Shown: one piece after another, positions 8,985-17,823 of the stretch | How the letters are laid out: the number at the start of each line of letters is the position of its first letter | Numbering within the stretch: position 1 is the stretch's first letter | Source: Neoasaia chiangmaiensis | GTDB taxonomy: Bacteria; Pseudomonadota; Alphaproteobacteria; Acetobacterales; Acetobacteraceae | Direction: 5' to 3' | DNA length: 64,000 bases | Assembly: GCF_002005465.1 (NCBI RefSeq) | Contig: NZ_CP014691.1 | Coordinates: 620,001-684,000, forward strand | Position numbers and translations under genes: made by a program | The notes under the pieces: model-generated | What the model saw: the letters and a program-made list of their open reading frames with translations, nothing else | What the model was told of the DNA's origin: nothing | Databases searched by the model: none

Positions 8985-10268
8985 ATGTTCGAACTCTCCA
9001 TCGTCGCGCTCGGCGCGGATGGAGATGGACTCGGCCATCATCAAAACGAGACAATCTTCGTTCCGGGCGCACTGCCTGGCGAAATCGTCGAAGTAGAACG
9101 CCAGTCACCCCGCGCAGCGGCGTTGCGATCGATCCTGCATGCCTCGCCGGCACGCGTGGTGCCCCCATGCCCGCTTTTCGGCGCATGCGGTGGCTGCACC
9201 CTGCAAATGCTGCGTCTCGATGCCCTGCTCGACTGGAAAGCCGACCGCGTGCAGCAAGCGCTTTCGGAAGCCGGCTTTATCGTCGTGCCCGAGCCGGTTC
9301 TCTTCCAAACCGCCGAGCGAACGCGCCGTCGGCTCGACCTTGGTATTCAGCGCGTTCCGAACGGCATGGTCATTGGACTGCATCAAAGGCATGGGCCACC
9401 TGTCGATATGACGACATGTCATGTGGCCAGTCCGGAAATCGTGGCATTGCTGGAACCATTGCGCCTGGTCTTCTCAACCCTTGGCGCCTTGACCGGTGTC
9501 GGCGATCTGCAAATCAATCTCCTCGCTACCGGTCCAGACCTGCTGTTACGAACCGCCAATGAGCCGACAGCCTCCGATCGTGCGAAATTGGCAGATTTCG
9601 CACGCAAGCATTCGATACCGCGCATATCCTGGGCATCGAGCGCGCGTTCGCCGCAGCGAGAGACGCTGGCGCAGATTGCACCAGTGAACCAAATCTTCGG
9701 GCCATTAACCGTGTCACCGCCGACAGGCGCTTTCCTGCAAGCAACGCCTGAAGGCGAGAACGCAATCGTTCAGGCTGTGCTGAGAGGCCTGCCGACGCTT
9801 AACAAGCGCGATATTATTATCGAGCTATACGCCGGATGCGGCACATTGACAGGCCCGCTGTCGCAAAAAGGGAAGGTCCAGGCCTACGAGGGCGATACTG
9901 CCGCTGCGACCGCCCTGCGCAAAGCTCAGGCGGGCCACCGTATCGATACATTCAACCGCGACCTTGTCCGGCAACCGCTCAGCGCACAGGAAATCGCCAA
10001 GGCGCGGGTTGTCGTCCTCGACCCACCGTATTCCGGTGCCGGTCCCCAGCTGGACGCGATCGCAGCGTCGGATATCGCCGACATCATCTATGTCAGCTGC
10101 AATCCGAAAGCTCTGGTCAAAGACGCACGATCCTTGAACAAAGCCGGATACGAAATTCTCGACCTCACAGTCATCGACCAGTTCCTCTGGTCGTCAGAGG
10201 TTGAGACCGTGGTGACATTCAGCAAGGACCGAAAACGCCTGCGCAAGCGTTACCCTGCCGCCGCCTGA
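8985..10268 (+). CDS. class I SAM-dependent RNA m5U methyltransferase (TrmA/RlmD family)
   Basis: Methylates a uridine C5 in rRNA (RlmD-like) or tRNA. There is an N-terminal TRAM-like segment (E-L-S-I-V-A-L-G-A-D-G-D-G-L-G), a probable 4Fe-4S ligand set C-P-L-F-G-A-C-G-G-C plus a later Cys (T-T-C-H-V), a Rossmann SAM fold (Y-A-G-C-G-T-L-T-G-P-L), D-P-P-Y-S-G-A, and the catalytic Cys in Y-V-S-C-N-P-K-A-L. It is 427 residues from the ATG at 8985; an upstream TTG at 8961 would add eight residues and neither start has a strong ribosome binding site. It follows the DEAD-box helicase within 30 bases, so co-transcription and a shared role in ribosome maturation are plausible. The exact target nucleotide cannot be read from sequence. 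Confidence 0.9.
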   Translation: MFELSIVALGADGDGLGHHQNETIFVPGALPGEIVEVERQSPRAAALRSILHASPARVVPPCPLFGACGGCTLQMLRLDALLDWKADRVQQALSEAGFIVVPEPVLFQTAERTRRRLDLGIQRVPNGMVIGLHQRHGPPVDMTTCHVASPEIVALLEPLRLVFSTLGALTGVGDLQINLLATGPDLLLRTANEPTASDRAKLADFARKHSIPRISWASSARSPQRETLAQIAPVNQIFGPLTVSPPTGAFLQATPEGENAIVQAVLRGLPTLNKRDIIIELYAGCGTLTGPLSQKGKVQAYEGDTAAATALRKAQAGHRIDTFNRDLVRQPLSAQEIAKARVVVLDPPYSGAGPQLDAIAASDIADIIYVSCNPKALVKDARSLNKAGYEILDLTVIDQFLWSSEVETVVTFSKDRKRLRKRYPAAA

Positions 10269-10291
10269 CCGACGGCAGCAAGGGATACTCT

Positions 10292-10657
10292 TCAGACGTG
10301 GAAACTCTCGCCACATCCGCAGCGACCTTTTTCATTGGGATTCGTGAAGGTAAACCCCGATTCAAGGTCTTTCGTTTCGTAATCCATGACGGTCCCGATC
10401 AAAAACAGTGTCGCACGCCGGTCGACCAGAAGCGTCAGATCGCCATCGACAATCTTCTCGTCATGCTCGGCGGGTGCATCCACGAAATTCATGTCGTAGG
10501 ACATGCCCGAGCAGCCTCGCGTCGAAACGGAAATTCGTAGTAACCGTCCCTGATGGGCGGTGGCATACAAAGACCTGAGGCGCGCGGCCGCGCGATCGGA
10601 AAGCGACATTAGAGGCGGAAGCGTCCGCTGAACCGTTGCGGCTTGCGTTTCAGACAT
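10292..10657 (-). CDS. sufA: A-type iron-sulfur carrier protein SufA/IscA family
   Basis: Receives Fe-S clusters from the SufBCD scaffold and passes them to apo-proteins. At 121 residues it has the three family cysteines: Cys49 in S-T-R-G-C-S-G-M-S-Y, and Cys113/Cys115 in G-R-C-G-C-G-E-S-F-H. It is last in the sufR-B-C-D-S-T-A operon, 16 bases after sufT. Its position at the operon end is usual in acetic acid bacteria and related alphaproteobacteria. Whether it should be called SufA, IscA or ErpA cannot be decided from sequence alone; the operon favours SufA. Confidence 0.93.
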   Translation of the reverse strand: MSETQAATVQRTLPPLMSLSDRAAARLRSLYATAHQGRLLRISVSTRGCSGMSYDMNFVDAPAEHDEKIVDGDLTLLVDRRATLFLIGTVMDYETKDLESGFTFTNPNEKGRCGCGESFHV

Positions 10658-10673
10658 CAGTTAGCTCCTCAGG

Positions 10674-11054
10674 TCAGAACATGTTCAGCGCAAGACGCGC
10701 ATCATCACTCATGCGGCTCATATCCCATGGCGGATCCCAGACGATATCGACCTTCACGTCACTAACCCCGTCCAGCTTCGCGATGGCGTCCCGTACCTGC
10801 TCAGGCAGCTCCTGCGCACTTGGGCAGTTCGGTGCCGTCAGCGTCATCTCCACGCCAACACGACCATCCTCGTGCAGATCAATGGCGTAGATGAGACCCA
10901 GTTCGTAGATGTTAACCGGAATCTCCGGATCGTAGACGGATGCGATCGCACCGATCACAGCGTCCTCGTCCGGTGCGCCCTGCGGCTTTTCCTGTTCATC
11001 GCGCATCGTCAGACTCCTGATCGATGAGTTGGTCATGGCGTTATCGTCCGACAA
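10674..11054 (-). CDS. sufT: SUF-associated MIP18/DUF59 protein SufT
   Basis: A small DUF59 (MIP18-like) protein that helps mature Fe-S proteins. It is 126 residues with the typical core D-P-E-I-P-V-N-I-Y-E-L-G-L-I-Y, then M-T-L-T-A-P-N-C-P-S and D-I-V-W-D-P-P-W. The chosen start is TTG at 11054: AAGGA lies six bases upstream and the previous gene ends only 9 bases earlier. ATGs at 11036 and 11006 would give shorter versions without loss of the domain. It lies between sufS and sufA in the operon. Confidence 0.92.
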   Translation of the reverse strand: MSDDNAMTNSSIRSLTMRDEQEKPQGAPDEDAVIGAIASVYDPEIPVNIYELGLIYAIDLHEDGRVGVEMTLTAPNCPSAQELPEQVRDAIAKLDGVSDVKVDIVWDPPWDMSRMSDDARLALNMF

Positions 11055-11063
11055 GCGCAGTCC

Positions 11064-12299
11064 TTAAATCAGCAGTGTTCTGGCACGCTTCAGCCCTTGG
11101 GCCAGCGCATCGATATCCTGCGTGGTCGTGTAGATGCCGAAACTTGCCCGGGTGGTCGCTGTCAGCCCAAGACGACGCAACAAAGGCTCGGCACAATGCT
11201 GTCCGGCACGCACGGCTATTCCCTGCTGATCCAGCAACGTCGCCAGATCATGGGGGTGGGCTCCGTCACATATGAAGGAGATCACACCGCCCCGACGCGC
11301 CGGAGCACCGATGATCTGCACGAAATCCAGATCATCGAGCACATCCAGCGCATATTGGGTCAAGCTGGCTTCATGCGCGGCAATAGCATCCATGCCGATT
11401 GCTTCCATGAACGAAAGTGCCGCACCCAGTCCGATTGCCTCGATAATCGCGGGCGTGCCCGCTTCGAACTTCTGTGGAATCGACGCCCAGGTGGAGCGCT
11501 CGAAGCTAACCGTTTCGATCATATCGCCCCCTCCCAGGAACGGCGACATGGCTTCGAGAAGCTCCCGACGCGCCCACAACACACCGATTCCGGTAGGGCC
11601 GTAGAGTTTGTGTCCTGTGCAGACGAAGAAATCGGCACCCAGCGTGGCGAGGTCAATCGGACTGTGAACGGCCGACTGCGAACCGTCCAACAGGATGCGC
11701 GCCCCGTGACGATGCGCGATCTCCGCCAGGATCGGCGCTGGCGTCACGGTCCCCAGGACATTGGACATATGGGTGATGGCGACGAGCCCGACCTTGCCAT
11801 CAGCCAGCAGCGCTTCGTAGCGCGCCATGTCGATATCGCCCGCGTCTGTTATCGGGGCTACACGCAGTTCGATACCGCGCCGGTCCCGCAACATCTGCCA
11901 CGGCACGATATTGGCGTGGTGTTCCATCTCCGAGATCAACACCGCCTGCCCCGGCTGCAACAGGTCGCCAAAGCTGTGCGCAACCAGATTGATGGCTTCA
12001 GTGCTGTTACGGACGAAGACGATTTCTCTGCGGTCGCCAACCCCCAGAAAGCGCGCAACCTGCGCACGGGATGCCTCATAGGCCTCCGTCGTGCGCTCGC
12101 TCATCCAGTGAAGGCCACGATGGATATTGGCGTATTGATGCCGCATCGTGTCGGCCATCGCATCGATCACACAATCGGGTTTCTGCGCGGAAGCGGCACT
12201 ATCGAGGAAAACGAACGGCTTTCCATGTACGCTCTCACGCAGAATCGGAAATTGCTTCCGAATGATCTGTGTTTCAAAGGCTGGCGTTGCAACATCCAT
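11064..12299 (-). CDS. sufS: cysteine desulfurase SufS
   Basis: PLP enzyme that takes sulfur from cysteine as an enzyme-bound persulfide for cluster assembly. It contains N-A-specific family features: H-H-A-N-I-V-P-W, the PLP lysine in C-T-G-H-K-L-Y-G-P-T-G, and the active-site Cys loop R-A-G-Q-H-C-A-E-P-L. It is 411 residues from the ATG at 12299, whose first base is the last base of the sufD stop codon, implying translational coupling. A longer reading to 12347 runs into sufD and is not needed. No sufE or sufU lies beside it, so the sulfur-transfer partner must be encoded elsewhere or be absent. Confidence 0.96.
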   Translation of the reverse strand: MDVATPAFETQIIRKQFPILRESVHGKPFVFLDSAASAQKPDCVIDAMADTMRHQYANIHRGLHWMSERTTEAYEASRAQVARFLGVGDRREIVFVRNSTEAINLVAHSFGDLLQPGQAVLISEMEHHANIVPWQMLRDRRGIELRVAPITDAGDIDMARYEALLADGKVGLVAITHMSNVLGTVTPAPILAEIAHRHGARILLDGSQSAVHSPIDLATLGADFFVCTGHKLYGPTGIGVLWARRELLEAMSPFLGGGDMIETVSFERSTWASIPQKFEAGTPAIIEAIGLGAALSFMEAIGMDAIAAHEASLTQYALDVLDDLDFVQIIGAPARRGGVISFICDGAHPHDLATLLDQQGIAVRAGQHCAEPLLRRLGLTATTRASFGIYTTTQDIDALAQGLKRARTLLI

Positions 12300-13519
12300 C
12301 AGGAAACACGCCTTTCCCACCACCGCGCGATCCGCCCATCCAGCCACGCGCGCAGGCTCTCATCCGTTACGAGATCAACGGCATCCTGCAAAAACGCACC
12401 GACAAGCATCGAGCGCGCTTGCGGCAGTTCGATACCTCGTGAGCGCAGATAGAACAGCTGCTCGTCATCCAGCGCGCCGACCGTCGCACCATGGCTGCAT
12501 TTGACATCGTCAGCATAGATTTCCAGTTCCGGCTTACTGTCGATCTGCGCCTTTTCAGACAGCAGCAGCGCCTGGTTCATCTGGTAGCCGTCTGTCTTCT
12601 GGGCAACCCGGTCAACGAAAATCTTACCCTGGAACACCGCATGCGCAGCGTCAGTAATCACATTCTTCACGGTCTGGCGTGAGTCGCAATCCGGTGCGGC
12701 ATGCGTGATTACGGACGTCAGATCGGCATGGCGATCCTCGCCCAGAAGCTGCGCCACGTTCGCATGAGCCGCAGCATGCGGGCCATGCAAATCGGCATGG
12801 ACTTCATGTCGGGCAAGCTTTGCTCCAAGCGTCAGCGTGAAGCTGTCATAGGTAGCATGCTCGGCCACCTGCGCCGCAACCAGTGCAAGATGCGTGGCAT
12901 CGTCACTTTCCTGTTGCAGCTTCACATGCGTCAACGTCGCGTTCTTCGCCACATCGAATTCGAAAAACGGATTGCTTAGATAATGACCCTTACCGACATG
13001 TACGTCGCGCAATGTCAGCCGCGCACCGGGTGCCAGACTGACGACATGGTGCGGATGCGTCGAGAACGGCGCAGCGCCATCGTTGATGCTGATGAGGCGA
13101 ACTTCGCCGGCATCAACGCCTTCCGGCACATGCAGATGAACCCCGTCCTGGCGCAACGCCGCATTCAGAATTGCAAGGGGATGCTCCTGCAACATCGGCG
13201 CAACCGTCGCCTTGAGTTCGACATCTTGGGGGAAAGTCGAATTCGCTGCCGAGAGGCGCCCATTGATGAATACGACACACGGACCATCGCAGTCGGCGGC
13301 CAATTCAGTCAGCAAATCACGCGCACGCGCCTCGTCAATCACCGGCGCATCGGCAAATGCGACCCTGTCGAGCGCTTGTAGGGACGTGTAACGCCATGCC
13401 TCCTGACGCCGCGACGGCAACCCGGCGCACCGCAAAAAATCGGCACGGTCGCTGGCGCGGGCAATGAACGATGCCAATGCCGCTGATGGTGCCGCCTCGG
13501 ACTTCGTCACGGCATTCAT
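12299..13519 (-). CDS. sufD: Fe-S cluster assembly scaffold subunit SufD
   Basis: Partner of SufB and SufC in the scaffold complex, with a role in iron acquisition. The 406-residue protein has a variable N-terminal helical part and a right-handed beta-helix core, and a C-terminal segment with D-D-V-K-C-S-H-G-A-T-V-G and F-Y-L-R-S-R-G-I. The conserved His (K-C-S-H-G-A) is present. It overlaps sufC by four bases (ATGA) and ends on the first base of sufS, so sufC-D-S are translationally coupled. Confidence 0.95.
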   Translation of the reverse strand: MNAVTKSEAAPSAALASFIARASDRADFLRCAGLPSRRQEAWRYTSLQALDRVAFADAPVIDEARARDLLTELAADCDGPCVVFINGRLSAANSTFPQDVELKATVAPMLQEHPLAILNAALRQDGVHLHVPEGVDAGEVRLISINDGAAPFSTHPHHVVSLAPGARLTLRDVHVGKGHYLSNPFFEFDVAKNATLTHVKLQQESDDATHLALVAAQVAEHATYDSFTLTLGAKLARHEVHADLHGPHAAAHANVAQLLGEDRHADLTSVITHAAPDCDSRQTVKNVITDAAHAVFQGKIFVDRVAQKTDGYQMNQALLLSEKAQIDSKPELEIYADDVKCSHGATVGALDDEQLFYLRSRGIELPQARSMLVGAFLQDAVDLVTDESLRAWLDGRIARWWERRVS

Positions 13520-14286
13520 GCGGCGGCCTCAAGATATTGCGTGTAGCCCTGCGCTTCGAGCTGACGAGCGACTTCAGGCCCTCCACTGTGGATAATCCTG
13601 CCCTTGGCCATGACATGCACACGGTCCGGCTGGATATAATCCAGCAAGCGCTGATGATGCGTAATGATCAACGCCGAGAACTCCGGACTGCGCAAGCTGT
13701 TCACCCCATCGGCGACGACGCGCAGCGCATCGATATCAAGACCGCTATCCGTCTCGTCGAGAATCGCCAGCGACGGCTGCAGCATCCGCATCTGCAGCAC
13801 TTCGTTTCGCTTCTTTTCACCGCCCGAGAAACCGACATTGACGTTCCGCTTGAGCATGTCGTCGGACATGTGCAGGCGCTTCGTTTCCGCCCGCACCGCC
13901 TTCAGGAAGCCGACAGCATCCAGCTCCGCCTCGCCACGCGCACGCCGAACCGCATTAACGGCTGTACGCAGGAAATTCGCATTGTTCACGCCCGGCAACT
14001 CAACCGGTGCCTGGAATGCGAGGAACAAACCGGCGGCAGCGCGCTCGTCCGGCTCCATGGCCAGCAGATCTGCATCCCGCAAGGTTGCCGACCCTGCCGT
14101 CACCTCGTAGTCCTCGCGACCCGACAGGACATAGGACAACGTCGATTTGCCGGAGCCGTTCGGCCCCATGATCGCATGGACCTCCCCTTTCGGTACGGCG
14201 AGATCGACACCGCGCAGAATGTCCTTAGGCGTTCCATTGTCGTCAATCCGCGCACAAAGGCCGGAAATTTTAAGAAAATCAGTCAT
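13516..14286 (-). CDS. sufC: Fe-S cluster assembly ATPase SufC
   Basis: ABC-type ATPase that drives conformational change in the SufBC2D scaffold; soluble, not a transporter. It has Walker A G-P-N-G-S-G-K-S, the signature F-S-G-G-E-K-K-R-N-E typical of SufC, Walker B L-A-I-L-D-E-T-D-S-G-L-D-I-D, and an H-loop I-I-T-H-H. Its 256 residues match the family. It starts 11 bases after sufB and overlaps sufD by four bases. Confidence 0.97.
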   Translation of the reverse strand: MTDFLKISGLCARIDDNGTPKDILRGVDLAVPKGEVHAIMGPNGSGKSTLSYVLSGREDYEVTAGSATLRDADLLAMEPDERAAAGLFLAFQAPVELPGVNNANFLRTAVNAVRRARGEAELDAVGFLKAVRAETKRLHMSDDMLKRNVNVGFSGGEKKRNEVLQMRMLQPSLAILDETDSGLDIDALRVVADGVNSLRSPEFSALIITHHQRLLDYIQPDRVHVMAKGRIIHSGGPEVARQLEAQGYTQYLEAAA

Positions 14287-14297
14287 TATCCGGCCCC

Positions 14298-15785
14298 TTA
14301 ACCAACACTGCCTTCTAGGCTGATCTGAAGCAGTTTCTGTGCTTCGACCGCGAATTCCATAGGCAGTTCCTTGAGAACATCCTTACAAAAACCGTTGACG
14401 ATCAGACCAACGGCATCCTCTTCCGACAGACCGCGCGAGCGGCAATAGAAAAGCTGATCCTCGGAAATCTTCGACGTCGTCGCCTCGTGCTCGACACGCG
14501 CCGTCATGTTCCGGTTTTCAATATACGGAACGGTGTGCGCCCCACACCGATCACCGATCAGCAAGCTGTCGCACTGCGTGAAGTTTCGTGCGCCACGCGC
14601 TTTCGGCATCATGCGGACAAGTCCGCGGTAGGTGCTGTCCGACTGTCCGGCGGAGATCGTCTTCGCGATGATCGTCGAACGCGTATTGGGCGCCAGATGG
14701 ATCATCTTGGTGCCGGTATCGGCCTGCTGATGATTGTTCGTCACCGCCACGGAGTAGAACTCGCCAACCGAACCCTCCCCCGCCAGGATGCACGACGGAT
14801 ACTTCCACGTGATTGCCGAACCCGTTTCGACCTGCGTCCAGGAAATTTTCGCGTTACGCCCGCGGCAGGCGCCGCGTTTCGTCACGAAATTATAGATCCC
14901 GCCACGACCGTTCTCATCGCCGGGATACCAGTTCTGCACCGTAGAATACTTGATGCTGGCATCATCCATGGCAACCAGTTCCACGACTGCCGCATGCAGC
15001 TGATTTTCATCGCGCATGGGCGCGGTGCAGCCCTCGAGATACGAAACGGAGGCACCATCCTCGCAGATGATCAGCGTGCGCTCGAACTGTCCCGTATTTC
15101 GCGCATTGATGCGGAAATAGGTCGAAAGCTCCATCGGGCACCGGACGCCTTTCGGCACGAACACGAAAGATCCGTCAGTGAATACAGCAGAATTCAGTGC
15201 CGCGAAGAAGTTGTCACCCGCCGGCACGACACTACCCAGATAGGCCTGAACCAGTTCGGGATGTTCGCGGATCGCATCGGAAATCGGACAGAAGATGACC
15301 CCCGCCTCGGCAAGCGTCTTGCGAAACGTCGTGACAACCGAAACGCTATCGAAAACCGCATCCACGGCGACCGGCATGCGGCTCTCGCCCTCCGGCGTCT
15401 CGACGCCGGCGAGAATGGCCTGCTCATGCAGCGGGATGCCGAGCTTCTCGTAGGTCCTGAGCAGTTCGGGATCGACCTCGTCCAGACTCTTCGGGCCGGG
15501 CTTGCGCTTCGGCTCGGCAAAATAATGCGCATCCTGATAGTCGATAGGCGGATAGTGCGGCTTCTGCCAGGTCGGCTCGACCATCTTGCGCCACGCATGG
15601 AAAGCCTTCAGCCGCCATGCAAGCATCCATTCCGGCTCCTCCTTGCGGGCGGAGATCAGGCGTATCGTATCTTCATTGAGGCCCTTCGGCGCGATATCCA
15701 TCTCGATATCGGTTTCGAAGCCCCATTTATACGTGGATTCACCGAGGTTTTCGACAGCCTCGCGAGTTTCAGTGACAGCGGGCAT
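14298..15785 (-). CDS. sufB: Fe-S cluster assembly scaffold subunit SufB
   Basis: Main scaffold on which the nascent Fe-S cluster is built. At 495 residues it is a full-length SufB, with an N-terminal domain (W-M-L-A-W-R-L-K-A), the beta-helix core carrying Y-L-E-G-C-T-A-P, and a C-terminal part with F-Y-C-R-S-R-G-L. The Cys in C-D-S-L-L-I-G (about residue 415) corresponds to the scaffold Cys of the family. Its ATG follows the regulator gene directly: the sufR stop and sufB start regions abut, with GGAGG in the sufR 3' end as ribosome binding site. Confidence 0.97.
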   Translation of the reverse strand: MPAVTETREAVENLGESTYKWGFETDIEMDIAPKGLNEDTIRLISARKEEPEWMLAWRLKAFHAWRKMVEPTWQKPHYPPIDYQDAHYFAEPKRKPGPKSLDEVDPELLRTYEKLGIPLHEQAILAGVETPEGESRMPVAVDAVFDSVSVVTTFRKTLAEAGVIFCPISDAIREHPELVQAYLGSVVPAGDNFFAALNSAVFTDGSFVFVPKGVRCPMELSTYFRINARNTGQFERTLIICEDGASVSYLEGCTAPMRDENQLHAAVVELVAMDDASIKYSTVQNWYPGDENGRGGIYNFVTKRGACRGRNAKISWTQVETGSAITWKYPSCILAGEGSVGEFYSVAVTNNHQQADTGTKMIHLAPNTRSTIIAKTISAGQSDSTYRGLVRMMPKARGARNFTQCDSLLIGDRCGAHTVPYIENRNMTARVEHEATTSKISEDQLFYCRSRGLSEEDAVGLIVNGFCKDVLKELPMEFAVEAQKLLQISLEGSVG

Positions 15786-16289
15786 CTAAACCTCCTTTTC
15801 GGACCAGGCAGTCGCATCGGCATAGGAACGCGCGGATACGGGACCATCCGCCGGCTGAGCCGACGGCGGTAAATTCAAAAAAGCGTTGCGCTCAGGCGCA
15901 CGGGCCATTTCAGCCAACGAGATCGACAGCAGCGTGTTACGAATTGCGTCATTCACCATATCCCAGTGACCCGACAGATTGCACAAGGAGCGCGCTTCGC
16001 AGGCATTACCATCGACGCAGGCCGTAATGGCGATCGGACCGTCCACAGAGTGAATGACCGTCGCGACAGAGATTTCCGACAGAGCCCTGCCCAACCGATA
16101 ACCGCCCCGCGCGCCGCGATGGGAGACGACCAGACCGTCCGACGCCAGCCCCTTCAGCAGCTTGGCAACGGTCGGCTCCGGAACACCCGTCTCCGCCGAT
16201 AATGCCGTTGCCGTCACGACAGCATCATGCTGCCCCAACTGCACCAGCAGAACCGTCGCATAATCGGCCAGCTTCGATAGCCTGAGCAT
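15786..16289 (-). CDS. sufR: Rrf2-family Fe-S sensing regulator of the suf operon (SufR/IscR-type)
   Basis: Winged-helix transcription factor that senses cluster status and controls the operon it heads. It is 167 residues with an N-terminal Rrf2 helix-turn-helix (L-S-K-L-A-D-Y-A through T-V-A-K-L-L-K-G-L) and three cysteines at 91, 97 and 103 spaced C-x5-C-x5-C, the same spacing as the cluster ligands of IscR. GGGGAG lies four bases before the ATG at 16289. As first gene of sufR-B-C-D-S-T-A it is expected to autoregulate. The 89 bases upstream hold a small imperfect palindrome (TGAT-N5-ATCA on the plus strand at about 16345), too short to call an operator. The symbol sufR is used for position and role, not cyanobacterial SufR homology. 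Confidence 0.93.
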   Translation of the reverse strand: MLRLSKLADYATVLLVQLGQHDAVVTATALSAETGVPEPTVAKLLKGLASDGLVVSHRGARGGYRLGRALSEISVATVIHSVDGPIAITACVDGNACEARSLCNLSGHWDMVNDAIRNTLLSISLAEMARAPERNAFLNLPPSAQPADGPVSARSYADATAWSEKEV

Positions 16290-16378
16290 CGCGCTCCCCT
16301 TGAATAGACCCGATCGACATCGATAGCAGACCGATGCAGTCCTGATTGAGCATCAAATGCGCGCCGCAGGCTTCCACG

Positions 16379-17692
16379 TCAAGGCATAACCCCGAAAAAC
16401 AGCCGAGATATGACATCGAGTGCCGCACCGGCCAGGAAACCGACCAACGTGCCGTTGATCCGGATATATTGCAGATCGCGCCCGACCCGCTGCTCCAGCC
16501 GCTCAGCCATTTCGGCCTCATCCCAGCGGGTAACGACGGACGCGATATAGTGCGACAGCTTATCGCGCAATGTCGGCAGGACCCGGCGTGCCGCAAGTGC
16601 CGCACCTTGCGCGATACGATTGCGCAAAGCGCCGTCGCTGGCCATTTCGTCGACAAGATGCTCGATACCAGCATTGATGACCGCGGCACTCCAGCCCTCA
16701 TCGCGTGCGAGATCCTCCTGCATCATGTTACGCAGCCGAACCCACAACTCGCTGCTCCAGGCGCGCAGGCTGTCATGCGCGAAAACGCTGCTCACGGCCC
16801 CGACGAATTGCGCCCGCCGCGCCGGTTCGTATTCAATGCGATCGATCTCCTTGCGAACCCAGACCGTAAAGCCTTCACGCAGGCTGGAATCCCGCGGGTC
16901 CACGCGTTCCAGTTCCATGTTGAGCGCCGAGAGCACCCGACCCGCAACCGATGCGCCGATCGCCCAGCCGAGCACCCGGCCACCCTGTTCGCGCACCCGC
17001 GCTTCGATGAACTCGCGCAATATCGGTTCACGCTTCTGAAGTGCGGACTTTACCTTCGCCAACAGAAACGAGAGGACTTCCTGATGCAGTTCGCTATCGA
17101 CCAGCGCTCTCAGTGAGCGCGCGGCCAACCGCGCCGTGTCCTCCCCCTGGAGCAATACCGGCAATGCACGTTCCAGCGCCGAAACGGCGCGACCGTCCTC
17201 CAGCTGGTCGATAAGTCCCGGGATCGTCAACCTCAGCGTGCGGGCGAGCGCCTGCATGTTGTTCTCATCGCGCAGCGTATCCGCAATCACGCGCGGCAGA
17301 TCGACCTTTTCAAGCGCGCGCGTCACATCCGCTTCCGTGAAGAACTGCGTCGCCACGAACCGCCCCAACGCCTCGCCGAGACGATCCTTTTGCTGAGGCA
17401 GGATCGCCGTATGCGGAATCGGCAATCCCCACGGACGCCGGAACAATGCCGTCACGGCAAACCAGTCGGCAATTCCGCCGACCACCCCGGCACGGGCACC
17501 CGAGCGCAGAATCTGTAAAGCCGTCGTGTCCGCCACCCAGTGCCATGCCGGCAGCGCCGTGGTGACAGCCAGACCACCCGTCATTCCCAGCAGCAATCCG
17601 CTGGCCAGACGCCGCGCCGCACGAAAGGCCGCAAGACGTTCGGCATCCGGATCAGACTGAGCGGGCGCTGAAAGAAAACTGGAACGGATCAT
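16379..17692 (-). CDS. DUF445 family membrane-associated protein
   Basis: A conserved protein of unknown biochemical role. It is 437 residues from the ATG at 17692, with an N-terminal hydrophobic segment (L-A-S-G-L-L-L-G-M-T-G-G-L-A), the DUF445 hallmark G-G-I-A-D-W-F-A-V-T-A-L-F-R-R-P-W-G-L-P-I-P-H-T, a long helical middle and a C-terminal hydrophobic end (G-F-L-A-G-A-A-L-D-V-I). The conserved hallmark identifies the family (YjiN-like). A longer in-frame reading to 17863 overlaps the ppc start and has little to support it. The start is not fixed by a strong ribosome binding site. It is divergent from ppc. Confidence 0.85.
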   Translation of the reverse strand: MIRSSFLSAPAQSDPDAERLAAFRAARRLASGLLLGMTGGLAVTTALPAWHWVADTTALQILRSGARAGVVGGIADWFAVTALFRRPWGLPIPHTAILPQQKDRLGEALGRFVATQFFTEADVTRALEKVDLPRVIADTLRDENNMQALARTLRLTIPGLIDQLEDGRAVSALERALPVLLQGEDTARLAARSLRALVDSELHQEVLSFLLAKVKSALQKREPILREFIEARVREQGGRVLGWAIGASVAGRVLSALNMELERVDPRDSSLREGFTVWVRKEIDRIEYEPARRAQFVGAVSSVFAHDSLRAWSSELWVRLRNMMQEDLARDEGWSAAVINAGIEHLVDEMASDGALRNRIAQGAALAARRVLPTLRDKLSHYIASVVTRWDEAEMAERLEQRVGRDLQYIRINGTLVGFLAGAALDVISRLFFGVMP

Positions 17693-17823
17693 GTCTGACG
17701 CGATAGCATCCCGGCGTGCCCCTGTCGCCCCGAAGCGACAGTCCGCCATTGCGCGAGAATGGCGAACATGAAAGATACTCGCGATAAACCACTTGTTACC
17801 GACGCTTTCATGACGAGGTTGTT

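Noticed and set aside
10255-10278. 6-bp hairpin CTGCCG/CGGCAG at the end of the RNA methyltransferase gene
   Set aside because: Short stem, stop codon in the loop, no T-tract. Weak compared with the other gene-end hairpins, so not listed as a terminator.
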